Shown in pieces: positions 1-10,784 of a DNA stretch of 64,000 nt. Made by a program: the position numbers and the translations under genes. The notes under the pieces were generated by a model. It made no database searches and was not told where the DNA came from. It saw only the letters and a list, made by a program, of their open reading frames with translations. Within the stretch, counting starts at the first letter, position 1. The number at the start of each line of letters is the position of its first letter. Source of the stretch: Symbiodinium microadriaticum (Eukaryota > Sar > Dinophyceae > Suessiales > Symbiodiniaceae); the NCBI GenBank assembly GCA_001939145.1, contig LSRX01000263.1:109961-173960 (forward strand), written 5' to 3'.

Positions 1-307
1 CATGCCCGTGTCATGCATGCCTCGGGTTGAGCGTTTAGCTGCGTCATTGTTCTTGCCGTGCAGCTCATGCCGTGCACGGTGTTGTCTTAAGCAGTGCTTT
101 GGCGAGGGTGCAGTTTTGTGTAGACCTTATGCTACCCCGGTTTTTGTTTCAGGGGATTGCTGCGGGTACCAGGATCTTCTGAGCGTCCACAACAGGCATG
201 AGAAGGAAGAAGGGCGGCAGCATGTGTCGTCATTGTCACAGCCTGGGTGCATGCATGCATGCATACGTAGAGACGCGAGACGCTCCCACACGAACGCATG
301 TGCACAA

Positions 308-368
308 ACTCGCACACGCACACGCACGCGCACACACACACACACACACACAGAGACACACACACTCT
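308..368. repeat. CA-rich microsatellite
   Basis: An imperfect CACACG/CACACA dinucleotide tract. It keeps several frames open, so short ORFs over it are not genes. The first 500 bases hold no recognisable exon and are probably intron of gene A. Confidence 0.9.
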
Positions 369-523
369 TGCTTTTCCCAAGCCCTAATCACCACATATAA
401 CCTGCCTCCATTACGAGACTCTGCAAGTATGTAAGGGTAGATCCGACAAAGAGGAAACAGACATACGTAGAGTCAGTGAGAGGAGCTATATTTCAAAAAG
501 AACCTTTCTCTGTTTCGGCTGAG

Positions 524-1720
524 AATGGCGAGGATTGATGAGCGCGGCCAGGGCCAGATAACTTTTACAGATTTCGAGAAGCTCTTCGAGGACGATGCCG
601 TCAAGGCTTGTTCTGGCCTCCAAGAAGTTTCGTGAGGATTGCGAGCTTGCTGTGATAGGCCTTCTTCGAATCGCTCCAGATCGGGGCAGTGGATGCCTGG
701 ACACTATTCCAAAGCAACACGATGCAAGAATTAAGTAGACACATGCCGCTATGAGAGAACTGCCAGGCGAAATAACATTCAACGGCCGTGTTTTCGAGAT
801 AGAGGGCCTTGCGGTGCGGGGCGGTGCTGGTGGGGACAGCATCTGCTGGGCGAGGGCAGATTCCAAACTGATTTTTGAGTTCGACCAGGTGATAACCAAA
901 AGTATTCGGCTGTCTACTGCCGCCCCAGTCCCCAGACCCAACGTGGAGAACAGATGCAGTGTGTCCAAGGTTTAGACATGGACGGGGATCATACTATCAG
1001 TGTGGACGAGTTCACGGAGAGATGTCCCCCATCTGCATACAGCATGGTCTTTTTGCCACATTCGGTTAGTGTTGCTGGACGCTCACGCGCTCTAGATAGT
1101 CGGACTTGTGACTCTGCTCGAAGGGGTCGAGATCCAACCGCTCGTTTCATACATGGGAAAGATACGGCACCCATGCCACAGCAGGCTCAATTGTGGTCAC
1201 TGCACTCCAATTCTTAATTGGCTTGAACAGACTCTTGAACGTTTCTCAGACATTGTGCAGGGTAAAGTTCGAAGTGTGGTTCTAGTCAGAACAGTCGATT
1301 CGCAGATGTCACATTGGTGCGTACCACATCTGCATTGACAGGTCTGCAGCTGCATGGGCCTGCTCGCTCAGCCGATCTGTATGCCTTGAGGCAAAGCAGT
1401 GCAACTCGGAACGCACTGCAAAGCTTTTCGCTTCGGATTTGGTCATGAACGGTGACTGACTGTACAAGGCTTGCAGCAAGTAGCGGCGACTTTGTTTCAG
1501 AGACAGCATCCGTCAACACATGTCCGGAAGCTCACAGCAACATTGCCAATGAGAACTATTATGTTTTTCGGGTCTTGAGAATGTTCGTATGACTGCGATG
1601 TGACCAGTTCCAGGCGAAGCTTGGCAAGCAGCTCCAGACCATCGAACGGGCACAGCAGCGGCTGGACATGCAACTTCAACGTGCAGGCCGTCTCAATTGC
1701 CGCATTTACAGCAGCAAAGC
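524..1720 (+). CDS. Gene A: EF-hand and coiled-coil C-terminal exons of a channel gene cut by the window start
   Basis: These are the Ca2+-sensing exons of a voltage-gated channel whose channel part lies upstream. Exons by alignment to paralogues: 524-605 (EF-hand 1, loop beginning DERGQG, ending DDAVK), 659-713 (AFFESLQIGAVDAWTLF), 970-1023 (canonical EF-hand 2 loop DMDGDHTISVDE, then FTER), 1342-about 1440 (LQLHGPARSADLYALRQ) and about 1605-1720 (coiled coil, AKLGKQLQTIERAQQRLDMQ). Introns 606-658 and 714-969 have GC donors; 1024-1341 has GT. EF1 has Arg at loop position 3, so it may bind Ca2+ poorly; EF2 has all usual ligands. Function by homology: Ca2+ modulation of the channel. The exact start of exon 1 and the end of the coil exon are uncertain. 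Confidence 0.75.
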
Positions 1721-4110
1721 ATAAATTTTGCATCAAGCGTCGCTTACATGCATGATCCTGCATGTGCTGGTTGTTTGGAGCGATGGAGCAATTCGCAGCA
1801 ATTCAAATCTTTTTCAGCGATTGTGCACTACAGTCTGTGTGCGAGCACAGTGCACAACTGAACCGCACCTGAGTTGCCTTCTTGCAGGCAGCGCTCTATC
1901 AACGAGCGTGGGCGAGACGAGCACAGAGACAGGCGACGAACTGAGTCAGGATCGCAAGTCTTTCCGCGTCTAATAGGGTGAGTTTTGAGCCGATTGAATC
2001 TCAAGTATTTTGATTTAATTCGTGGGCAGTTTTCGGGAGGGCAGCAATTGCAACCTTCACAGCACGACCTTCGCAAGACCATGGCCAGGAACTCCCATGA
2101 AACATGATACTGTAAAAGCTGCGGCTCCATCTGCCCTAACTTCCGTAGATGTCACGCACTGGAGGGAAGGTGTTGATTCCTCATCCGTGCTTCGACGTGG
2201 TGGCTTGCCCGAGCGCAACTCCAACGCTCATATTTCGTCGTAAATCATGTTGGAGCTATGAGATCACTACAGGAATCACTCGATCGCCGGTTCGGCGTCA
2301 AGATGGGCATCCGAGTACCTGTTGCAGAACTGAGAAAGTCAGTTCCTGCAACCACGTACAAAGCTAGGCATTGACCCGTCCCTGATGGAGTAGGACATTG
2401 GGGGACTGACTAAAAAATATCGCTGTGTCGAGATTCCGGCGGAAGACTGGCAAAGCCAGTCGGCCAAATAGGACATCAGGTATCTGTGCTGCAAAAATTT
2501 ATCGTACCCCGTGTTGGCTGGATGCAGGTCTGCTTTCCCTATGTGTTCTCTGTGTAGGAGGTAGGCACCCCTCTCGAGGCATGGAAATTAAGCGGAGCAG
2601 GCCGCAAGCTGGTATGATCAGGGCATCGCAGGCATGTGAGGCACTCCTGGGCAATTGGCACTGGTAGGAGAATTTGCTGAGAGGCGTGGGAGATTCAGTG
2701 GATGAGTCACCACCGCAGTTCATATGGTCAGCAGAGGCCCAAGTTCCCAGCCATGGTGGACTCTGACGTACCCAAGCTTGTGGAAGCCTTGCAGACCAGC
2801 CACCATGAGATGCTCAGTCGCAGGGGTTGAGGGACGGAGTGTAAGGGTCAGTTCTGTGGCTGGCTGCTGACCCGGCGACTGCATGACCTGTTGTAAGCTT
2901 CTGCTGTCGAAATCTCGCCGGTGCTCACATGAAGCTGCAGGATGCAAGAAGTCTAGCTGCACCAGCTTGCTTCAGGATGGAGAGGGAATTATGAGGGGAT
3001 GCCCTTCCCTCGCGTGGGTGGCAGGTCACAAGGGGGGAGGCTCCGAGCTCTAGGAGTGCAAGTTCCACAAGTCTGGGAAAACAAAGAGGAACGACTGAGG
3101 AGCGCGAGGAGGGCCTCAGACTTTTGAGCCTCGCTGTCTTAACGCCGGCCCAAACATCATCTTGTGGGTGTTGGAGCGTTGGGGATGAAGCGGCGAAGGC
3201 TGGCGTTGGCAAGCACATGGCAGGCAAATGTGCCAGGATTTGTCGCAAACAGGATGCAGGTGACGATCTTGACTGGTTCTGTGTGAGCCGAGCGAAGTAG
3301 TTGAAGCCGTCCAGCAAGAATCTCCTCAAGACCTACACCCATGAAGGCCCCAACGACAGCTTCCCATGCGGTTCGTTAGATACCATGCCTCGCTTGATTC
3401 TCTCCACTCACCCTTCAGTCACATCCTAAGGTTCAGCTTCTGACTCTCGAGGTTTTGTATGACATGACATCAATGAACGGCAAACTTGCCCAGACAGATG
3501 TGCCGCGAAGTTGTTGCCAACAAGCCCGACAACGCACACTGTGCCACTCCTCGTGCACCTGTCTGTATAGAGTGGCAAGTCCACGTAGACTCGCTAAGAC
3601 TCAGATGCCTGTGGCTCGTTTCCTGAAGTGTCGCTTCAAAGCTGAGCCCGCCTAAAGGATCCTGTCGCGCCTGGACATGCGGCTCCGAGACTTCGAGGAC
3701 ATGCTGCGCCTTCGCCTGGCCAGGCGGGTCACTGCACATTTCTTTTCTCCATCGCTGCCCAGACAGATCAGAAAATCAGCGAATGCACCAGTCACACGTC
3801 TTGAAAGATCGTGTCGCAAAACAGCCCCGCTCGCCAACACCAATGGAGATAGATCTATCAACAGTCTTTCGCAACACAACATGGCGCCCAAGAGAGAAGT
3901 CCACTTCTTCAAAAGTGGTCGCAGGGTTTGGCTGCAGAGGTAGTTGACAGTGGAATTCAGTTCTGCCAAGGTCTGATCCAAGGTTCCCCAGCGAGCTCGA
4001 GACTGAGATTCCTCACGCGATCCGGATGACTGGCAGCATCTGGGCGGCGCTCTAAAAATCTGAAAGGTTCGGGGAGAACTCCGAGCTTGGAGTCACAGTT
4101 TCCTGCTGTC
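1721..4110. other. No confident gene; possible last coil exon of gene A at 3661-3735
   Basis: Most of this stretch shows no homology to the array. At 3661-3735 the + strand reads RLDMRLRDFEDMLRLRLA, a charged helix resembling the gene A coil (RLDMQLQ), so it may be a further C-terminal exon or a duplicate of it. The rest is treated as intron and spacer. Confidence 0.35.
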
Positions 4111-4302
4111 ATGGGCGCATCTTCAGGCTCCGAGAAGCTGGATAAGTATCAACGGCAGCGGTCCAGCGCCCAGTCCAACGAATCGGAGCTCTTGGAGGGT
4201 TTGGACAGCCGCTCGGCGACCAGAGAATTGGAGCGGTCGCGGCTCCGGGGCGAGCGGGCGGAGTGGGCCCCCTCCCCCCCCCCCCCTGCGCGGCTGAGCT
4301 GA
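4111..4302 (+). CDS. Possible terminal exon of gene A or first exon of gene B (charged, low complexity)
   Basis: An open stretch rich in Ser, Glu and Arg (EKLDKYQRQRSSAQSNESEL near its start) ends at a stop at 4300-4302, just after a run of about 15 C. It lies where the tail of gene A or the disordered N-terminus of gene B is expected. The next 130 bases (4303-4432) also read as a charged peptide in another frame (LVEAFESKAKAKPGPGQG). No paralogue gives a convincing alignment. The opposite strand is open here too, so coding status is unproved. Confidence 0.25.
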   Translation: MGASSGSEKLDKYQRQRSSAQSNESELLEGLDSRSATRELERSRLRGERAEWAPSPPPPARLS

Positions 4303-4802
4303 GGCCACGACCTGGCCGTCCTCACGCACAATCGCCTCGTGGAGGCTTTCGAGAGCAAGGCCAAGGCCAAGCCGGGCCCGGGCCAAGGCTTTTGCAGGAT
4401 TTTTCCAATCCAGGAGTTGCAAGGAAGACTAGTGACTAGAGGCACCGGCCCTAGAGATGTTGAAGTGGCGGACGTCTTTTTTTTGGCGTGGCGTGCTCGT
4501 AACACTGTTTAGCTTCATGGACTTTCATGCAACGGAGGGCTTTCTTGTGACCTCTGCTTTTGGGCAGGTTGAGGCTAAGGATCCGGAAGAAACGAAGCAA
4601 CCAGTCGGCTGGCAGAGATGTCAAGACTTCTCTCGCAGCTTTGCTTGCTTTGGTGAAGCAGAGAGACTCTTCGTGTACAGAGCCTGCGTGAAAGGAAACT
4701 CGTGACAGGAGGGAAAGGTTTGTCAAAAGCACAGCGACCTTCCAGACAAACCTCAGCTGGGAATATGACACAGTAAAGAATATCTCATGAATTGTCACCA
4801 AG

Positions 4803-6245
4803 GCCGAGTGGTGAATTCCAGCTTCTCGAATGCCTTCTTCGCTTTGGTAGTGTTGTCCAACTCGGTCTACCTGGGGGTGCAGCTGGAATATTATGCAGCC
4901 CGGGTTGAATTGGGGATCACCTTCAGATCACTGTTCAAGCAAAAAAACGAGCCGAGGCGCAAGTCCGGAATCCTGCGGATTCGGCCTATGCCATCTTCCT
5001 GACGGTGCACCTGACGTACGCCGTCCTGTTCACAGCGGAGGTCTGCCTTCGCCTGGCTGCCGAGGGATTAGTGTCTTATCTCTGGTCATCGGAGTGGCAC
5101 TGGAACTGGCTCCTCGGCTACAAGGCGCTTTTGCATTGTCCGACTGTGTGAGACTCCGCCAGCTCAGGCTCGATGTCTTCGTGGTCTCATCCTCGTGGAT
5201 AGAGCTCATGATCGACATTGTAACCCCGGGTGCAGGCGGTCGGGGAACGAACAGCAACTTGAGGCTTATGCGGCTGATTCGCATCGGTCGACTGTTCCGG
5301 GTGGTCCGAATCATGAAAGTGGTGCGCTTGTTCCGCTCTTTGCGGACCTTGGTCCAGTCACTGGTGGGAACGCTGAAATCACTGGCATGGGCCATGGTCC
5401 TGCTTTCCCTGATCATGTATATATTTGCGATACTTTTTACTGATGCGGCCCTGGACTACATCATCGAACTAAAAGACCAAGTCGAGCCTTTAACTCTGGA
5501 GGAAGAGAATCACCTGGCGGATGTGAGTCGATATTTCGGGTCTTTGTACCGCTCCTTCATTACAATGCCACTCGGATGAGATGCTCATGTCGTCAGTTCG
5601 GGTTCCACCTTAGACACTTCTTGTCGTTACTGGCTCATAGCGAATCAGAGAAAGTGCGTGTTGGAAGAGCCTGAGCCTGTACTTTCAGAGCGAGTGCCCG
5701 CCGCCTTGAGCTTGGGCCGATGTGCATCAAACTCAGCACCGGATCAGTCACAAAAGCTTCAACATCTGGCTTGAGAAATCTACGCAAGACTGTGCTCCCC
5801 AGCAGGAGCTCGACAGTCAGCAACTGTTTTCGCAATTCATCGAGCGCATTGGCCCCTCCCGGATGTCGGATGGGTCGCGTCGATTTGTGCACGAACCGTG
5901 TCCTGAGTACAAAACTTCTTGCCCGTTGACGGGGTGTAGCTCGTTCATTTGAGCAGGAAGCTATGTTGTCATGTCTTCGTGTGGGCGGCATGGTCAGGTT
6001 CCAGGTAATTTCTGATGGACTGACGTGGAGCTCTCCGGCACAGGCCCTCTACCGACTTCCGGCATTGGGCCCATACCTATGGGTGTGCTGGCATGCACGG
6101 TGTGCGCACCTCTTTTGCTTGTGATTCAAGGTCCAAGTAAGTTTGGAGCCACTTCTGTCACGAGTGCCTTGTGCGAGGTCCAGCTGTTCCATTTTTACAT
6201 TGCTTTCGTATCATTTGCAGTACTCAATGCAGCTCGGCAAGCAAA
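4803..6245 (+). CDS. Gene B: voltage-gated cation channel domain, S1-S6
   Basis: Plasma- or organelle-membrane voltage-gated cation channel of the ion_trans (Nav/Cav-like) superfamily, as one six-segment domain. S1 is at 4803-4897 (ALVVLSNSVYLGVQLEYY). S2 is at about 4950-5108 (LTVHLTYAVLFTAEVCLRL) and ends HWNW. A 59-base GC-AG intron (5109-5167) follows. Exon 5168-5570 carries S3 (LDVFVVSSSWIELM), S4 with ten basic residues at every third position, and S5 (LIMYIFAILFTDA). The pore exon at about 6005-6080 reads VISDGLTW, and S6 at 6178-6245 reads [17 protein letters not shown]. The pore has Asp-Gly where paralogues have Asn-Gly. The N-terminal exon and the S1/S2 junction were not resolved. 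It continues into the EF-hand exons at 8582-10146. Confidence 0.82.
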
Positions 6246-6320
6246 GATCTAATATGCTGTTGCTGTTGCTATGATAGTAGATTTCGTGCTGGCAGCAGTT
6301 GTAGAAGGAGCAGTCGTGGT

Positions 6321-6477
6321 CGTTGCCGTAGTCGTCCTCGTAGTAGTCTTCGTCATCGTTATCCCCGTTGTATATAGTCGTGGTAGTCGTGGTAGTCGTA
6401 GTCGTCGTCGTCGTCGTCGTAGTAGTAGTAGTAGTAGTAGCAGCAGCAGTAGCAGTAGCAGTAGCAGTAGCAGTAGC

Positions 6478-6527
<50 letters not shown>

Positions 6528-6600
6528 AAGAACTAGTAGCAGTTGCAGGGGCAGTGGCAGTCGCAGAAGCAGCGGCAGTGGCAGTAGCGTCAGCGGTGGC
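6321..6600. repeat. Trinucleotide repeat (GTA/GTC/GCA family)
   Basis: A long degenerate to perfect trinucleotide array, with pure AGT/GTA units at about 6420-6530. Because the period is 3, homopolymer-like ORFs (poly-Ser, poly-Val, poly-Thr) appear on both strands. It sits in the intron between S6 and the EF-hands of gene B. Confidence 0.95.
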
Positions 6601-6609
6601 AGTAGGGTT

Positions 6610-7639
6610 GCGGCACTGAAGCAAGCCCATCTGTATGAACATGTGCATGTGGATTTTCATGTCCTTGGGGTCATGATTGATTCTTAGTCTTCCTTTGGTT
6701 TCTGAAACTTGTTCCTGTTTTCTGCGCGCTTGTCTGCTACAAGCCGAGTGGTCGAGTGCCCGAGTCTACAGCCTGCTGCCACGGGCTTCTGCCTTCGGCT
6801 CCGTCGGCTCTCCTCATGCTATATGGTTGCCCTTCATTGTTATTGTCAACGGGTTTACGGCTTAGAGTGGTCTACTGCAGTCTTTCCAGCTGGGAAGTCC
6901 CTGCCCTCGAGCGTCTTGCCGGCATACAATCCAAGCCCGAGCTCAAAAAGAGTGGTCTACTGCCAATTGCCAGGTTGCTGGCACCGGAACTTAGTGACCT
7001 AGCTAGCCAGTGCGCAAGTGAGGTGGCTTTCTGCCCCTGCATACACAAGAAGTGATGATGGTTGCTACCTGTGATGATGTTCTGGGGTCATGAGCAACAT
7101 AAGCTGCTTCTTGTTTGCACCCTGTGCCACGAACCCGTCTTTCAGATATTATATGTCTGATGACATAGACGGTAGACCTTCCACGTGACCAGCGCTTCTT
7201 GTGTCTTTTTCGTGCCTTAGGGGTGTTGTGGTTTAGACCTTTCCTCGCCCCTATGTATTCCGCCCGAAGGAGTTTGACATAGTTTGACCCCTGTCTCAGA
7301 GATGGTCAACATCAGAAACCCAGGGGCCGCGCGGCACAGTTTGACGCATGGACTGCTTGGTGGCGTGGTGCCGGTTTGGTTGAGTCGCGAGACAAAGCCC
7401 AGTTTGCTGGAGCAAGAGCTGCGCAACAGAGGGCTCTTCGTTCTTACTTTGACGATGAGGACACTTTGTGCGCAACGTTCACAAAGTGCCCAAAGTTCTC
7501 TTTCTCGGGGTTGTGAGTCGCGGCAAACCCGGCTCCAATCACATTAAAGAAATTGGGAGGGTGGCCCTCGCTCTTGAGCGTCTTTGGGTCCCCGGCTCAC
7601 AGGGGGTTTAGGCAGATATGCCAACATGTTCGGTCATAG
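6610..7639. other. Intron of gene B; no gene seen, one dispersed-repeat copy at 7267-7333
   Basis: No exon was recognised. At 7267-7333 there is a copy of a dispersed repeat containing GAAGGAGTTTGAC and CTGTCTCAGAGATGG; other copies are at 16167-16220, 22103-22144 and 24091-24150. It probably belongs to the 3' untranslated part of the LINE family described next. Confidence 0.5.
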
Positions 7640-8576
7640 CGTTGTGTCGCATGGTCGGGTTGCGCGTCTTCGTACGTGGGGAGTCAGCAGCAACTTTCGG
7701 CGGCCCTCAAGCGGGCGGAGAAAGTTGCATGGATGAGCAACAAGTGGCTGCATGCTGCCATCCTCGCGGGAAAGAGTCATGTTGATGTGCGCAGTGCTTG
7801 TAGCTTGTATCGTGTTCTTCATCAGCTTCGTCGTAAAGGCAGCCGTGTTTGGGACGATGTGAAGTATACCCCTTCGTGGACTTTTCGCAAATGGTTGGAA
7901 GAGCATGGTTGGAATGAAGTTGCTCCCTGGCCTTGGGAAACGCAGGGGCTTCGTCTGTGTCTTCGACCTCATGCTCAGTTGCAGAGGCAGCTTCACAATC
8001 TTCGCTCCGGTTGGCGTGGGTACTGTTGGAGTCGGCCTGAGGCTGTGGAAGTTGGAAACGTTGACATTCAGGCCTTTCGCCGTTGTGTCACATGTGCTGG
8101 GAGTGCCAGCGAGTCCGCTGGTGAGCTCTCGCCCCCCGATTCCGCGCTGCAGTCTACTTCGGCGCTGGGGTTGGGGCCGGAAGGGCGAGTCGGACGGTCC
8201 TTCCTTACCTCGGGCAGCTTCATAGCTTGGTGGTTTGCGCGATTTATTTTATTAAGCGTCTTTCTTGCACAGCTCGTCCGTGCCTGGTGTGTGCGAGTAC
8301 AGGCTGTTTGCTTGCTTTATAAGTTACAAGGCTTCTTTCTTTTCCACCTAGGCTCCTCCGTGTCTGGCGTGTTTGAGTAAAGGCCGTTGTTGGTTTTCTT
8401 TGACTTGGTTGTTTATTCAGGATGGATGAGTGCATGAGTCCTCTAGTGTTGCCTTTAGCTTCTTGCTGCAGGCCGCGCTTCTGCACGCATGTCATATAGT
8501 TGCCACCCCTTTTGTTTTGAGGGGGTTACAGTGGTGTCCTGTCCATTTGGGACCTGAACAAAGTTAGTTAGTTCGC
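7640..8576 (+). mobile_element. LINE 3' fragment in the gene B intron, ending against the EF-hand exon
   Basis: The reading frame at 7676-8100 aligns by eye to the region after the reverse transcriptase in the LINE ORF2 at 40573-44391: a KWLEEHGW-type motif followed by LQRQLHNLRSGWRGYCW resembles SMSRLGW and LSHLLRESWRRSLFRAW there. The tail at 8534-8576 (GTGTCCTGTCCATTTGGG, then AACAAAGTTAGTTAGTT) recurs at 16322-16375 and 24450-24510. The TTAG repeats look like the short tandem 3' end of some LINEs. The fragment is 5' truncated and not coding. Its end lies about six bases from exon 8582. Confidence 0.65.
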
Positions 8577-8581
8577 GCGAG

Positions 8582-10146
8582 GTCATGACTGGTTTTTTCT
8601 GCAGCAGCGCTATCAAAGCAGCGGAGAGCGATCATGAAATGGTCGTGCAATCATTGGTCCAAACGCGGCAGGAGCCTGGAAGTATGGGCAGGCTTCAATG
8701 TTCATTCCTAGGTCCTAGAAATGCTTGTAACGTAGCTCCGAAACGAAACAAGTCAAATCCACTCGCCAGGCGAAGATATGCAAAGAGTATTCATCGAGCT
8801 GTCATATGCTCGCATGACAATCTTATGGTGTCGTATCCCTGCGTCTGCAAGTGCATTTAAACCCTTTGACCTTGTATGTTTGATAGCGCCGAGCCATTGA
8901 TCTCGGAGCTCGATGCAAATTTTGTCTGCCATCGGCAGGAGCTCAGGGATCTCGTGTCGCACCTGTTCACCAAAATCGACTCCCGAGGAACCTGTGCGCA
9001 TTTTTGCAGTCACATGTCATGGGTCCCTGAAAACATCATGAGTTATCATGAGTAGGGCTTCTGATAAAGCAAAGCACAGTGGAGTTGCACGTCGTAAAAT
9101 CAGCAGAGCTGCAGTGGTTGCTGCCTTCCAAGCTGTCTGGAGGCGAAGGACACATCACCTACACGGAATTTGAGCAGTTCTTTCAAGATGAAGGAGTCAA
9201 GGCCTTCTTTGAGTCTTTGCAGAGACTCGTCTGCATCCCGCCGGCAGCATGCTTGAACTGCTGATGTCTCGAACTTCTGACTCCTTCGAAATGCGAAATT
9301 TTCTCGAACCCCAGAAGTCATGCGGATGGATGTGAGGATGGAAACTGAAGTTCGAATGTTTGAGAACTGCCAGGATCGGAGCTGTGGATGCTTGGACACT
9401 TTTCGTGTCTCTTGACATGGATGGCGATCACACTGTGAGTGTGGAGGACTATGCTGCTTCCGCTGGAAGCCACTTCACTGGGGTCAACAGGGTTGCACAA
9501 CTTTAGGCCCGTCAGTTCTCGGTGCCTGTGAGACTCGTTCCCGCAGAGGAGTTCACGGAACGGTGTATGCAACTCCACGGTCCTGCCCGATCTGCAGACC
9601 TGCGGCCTGTCATGAAGTGGTTGTGACCCAAGTCCGGGCAAAGCACGCGGTCCGGTAGGCTCTGGCAAGCGTCATGTGGAGCTGCGCGGTGTGCAATGAC
9701 CTCCAAGAGTAGCTCAGAACCCCCTGTTGGAAGTTGCGGGCGCCACACTTTCTTGAGCTTTCGAACACAAGGTTCGCCCTCAGGCAGACTACGGCCACTC
9801 TGTCCGGCAACGAGTGAGGGCATCCACATGTGTCGTTCACAGGGGCTCTGAAGCAGGTTGCAGTCCGATGCTGAGGTGAAACTGAGCCAGCAAGTGAAGC
9901 AACTGCAAGATGCGCAGAAGCAAAGCAATCGACTTGCCCGGCGGCAGCATACGACAGGAGTTCAGGGATCGATTCGGGAAGGGATTGTGTTCGGACTTCG
10001 GTCAGCAATTGTAGGGTAACAGTCCAACCACAAATCGGACCTCTCCGTAGCAGATCGTGCTGGGCAAGCTCCAGCAGTGGTGCAAGGTCAGCAAGTCCGT
10101 GGGCAAGTTGGAGCGCGACTCACGGCCAGAACCCTTCAGCGTCTGA
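8582..10146 (+). CDS. Gene B: EF-hand and coiled-coil C-terminus
   Basis: Exons: 8582-about 8674 (VMTGFFCSSAIKAAESDHEM), about 8885-8997 (ELRDLVSHLFTKIDSRG), 9143-9221 (EGHITYTEFEQFFQDEGVK, continuous with AFFESLQ), 9374-9446 (IGAVDAWTLFVSLDMDGDHT), 9549-about 9625 (EFTERCMQLHGPARSADL), about 9878-9960 (coil VKLSQQVKQLQDAQKQSN) and about 10053-10146 (ends RDSRPEPFSV, stop TGA 10144-10146). Introns 8998-9142, 9222-9373 and 9447-9548 all have GA donors. B lacks the introns that A, D and E have after DAVK and within ERC, but has one before EFTERC shared only with C. EF2 is canonical; EF1 has Arg at loop position 3. Confidence 0.78.
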
Positions 10147-10784
10147 GACTTCGGATATTGATCAATTTTCCCAGGACCATTGGCCAACTTGAAGCAAGTG
10201 CTGCTTCAGCAATGTGGAGACAGCGTAGATTGGCCTGTCCCCAACGTCCTACCAGGCTTCGAGCTTGTAGTGTCGCGATGGGACCTTCGTCTGCTTACGC
10301 GATGCGTATCTTGGGGCCGGGGGGCTCGTTAATGTGAGAGCGGGAAACGAGCTCCGAAGGAGACTGACCTCCTGCTGGCCACGTGATGCAACAGAGAAAT
10401 ATGTGTGATCCGGCAAAAGGGAAGGTGCTTTCCAAAATGATGCAAAGCGTCAAAGCGTGGCCTAATCTGATCCACTGGCATATCCCGCAAACGAAGCACC
10501 GAAAAGCCTGGCAACACTTTGCCCCTTCGATCTGTGAGCCAAGCTTCCTTCTTTCATCTGCCAGGTGCCCATACCCTTTCAGACCAATGGTCTCCTGTCT
10601 CTCTGTCTCTCTGTCTCTCACTCTCTTTTTCCGTCTTTGACCTGACTGACTCTCTCTCTCTCTCTCTCTCTCTCTTTATCTCTCTCTGTGCCTACCAGGC
10701 CGCCCGCCCCCCTGCTGGTTTAGCTTCCAGAGACAATAGAGAGCGGGAGTGAGCCGCTCCCGCAGCAGTGCGAGCCGTGCGGCC
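10147..10784. other. Intergenic spacer between genes B and C, with a CT-rich tract at 10585-10690
   Basis: No gene was recognised. It contains a pyrimidine-rich (CT)n microsatellite at about 10585-10690. This 638-base spacer is the shortest between genes of the array and must hold the 3' end signals of B and the trans-splice acceptor or promoter of C, none of which I can identify. Confidence 0.6.

Noticed and set aside
6211..6687. Poly-Thr, poly-Ser and poly-Val ORFs
   Set aside because: A trinucleotide repeat inside an intron keeps all frames open.
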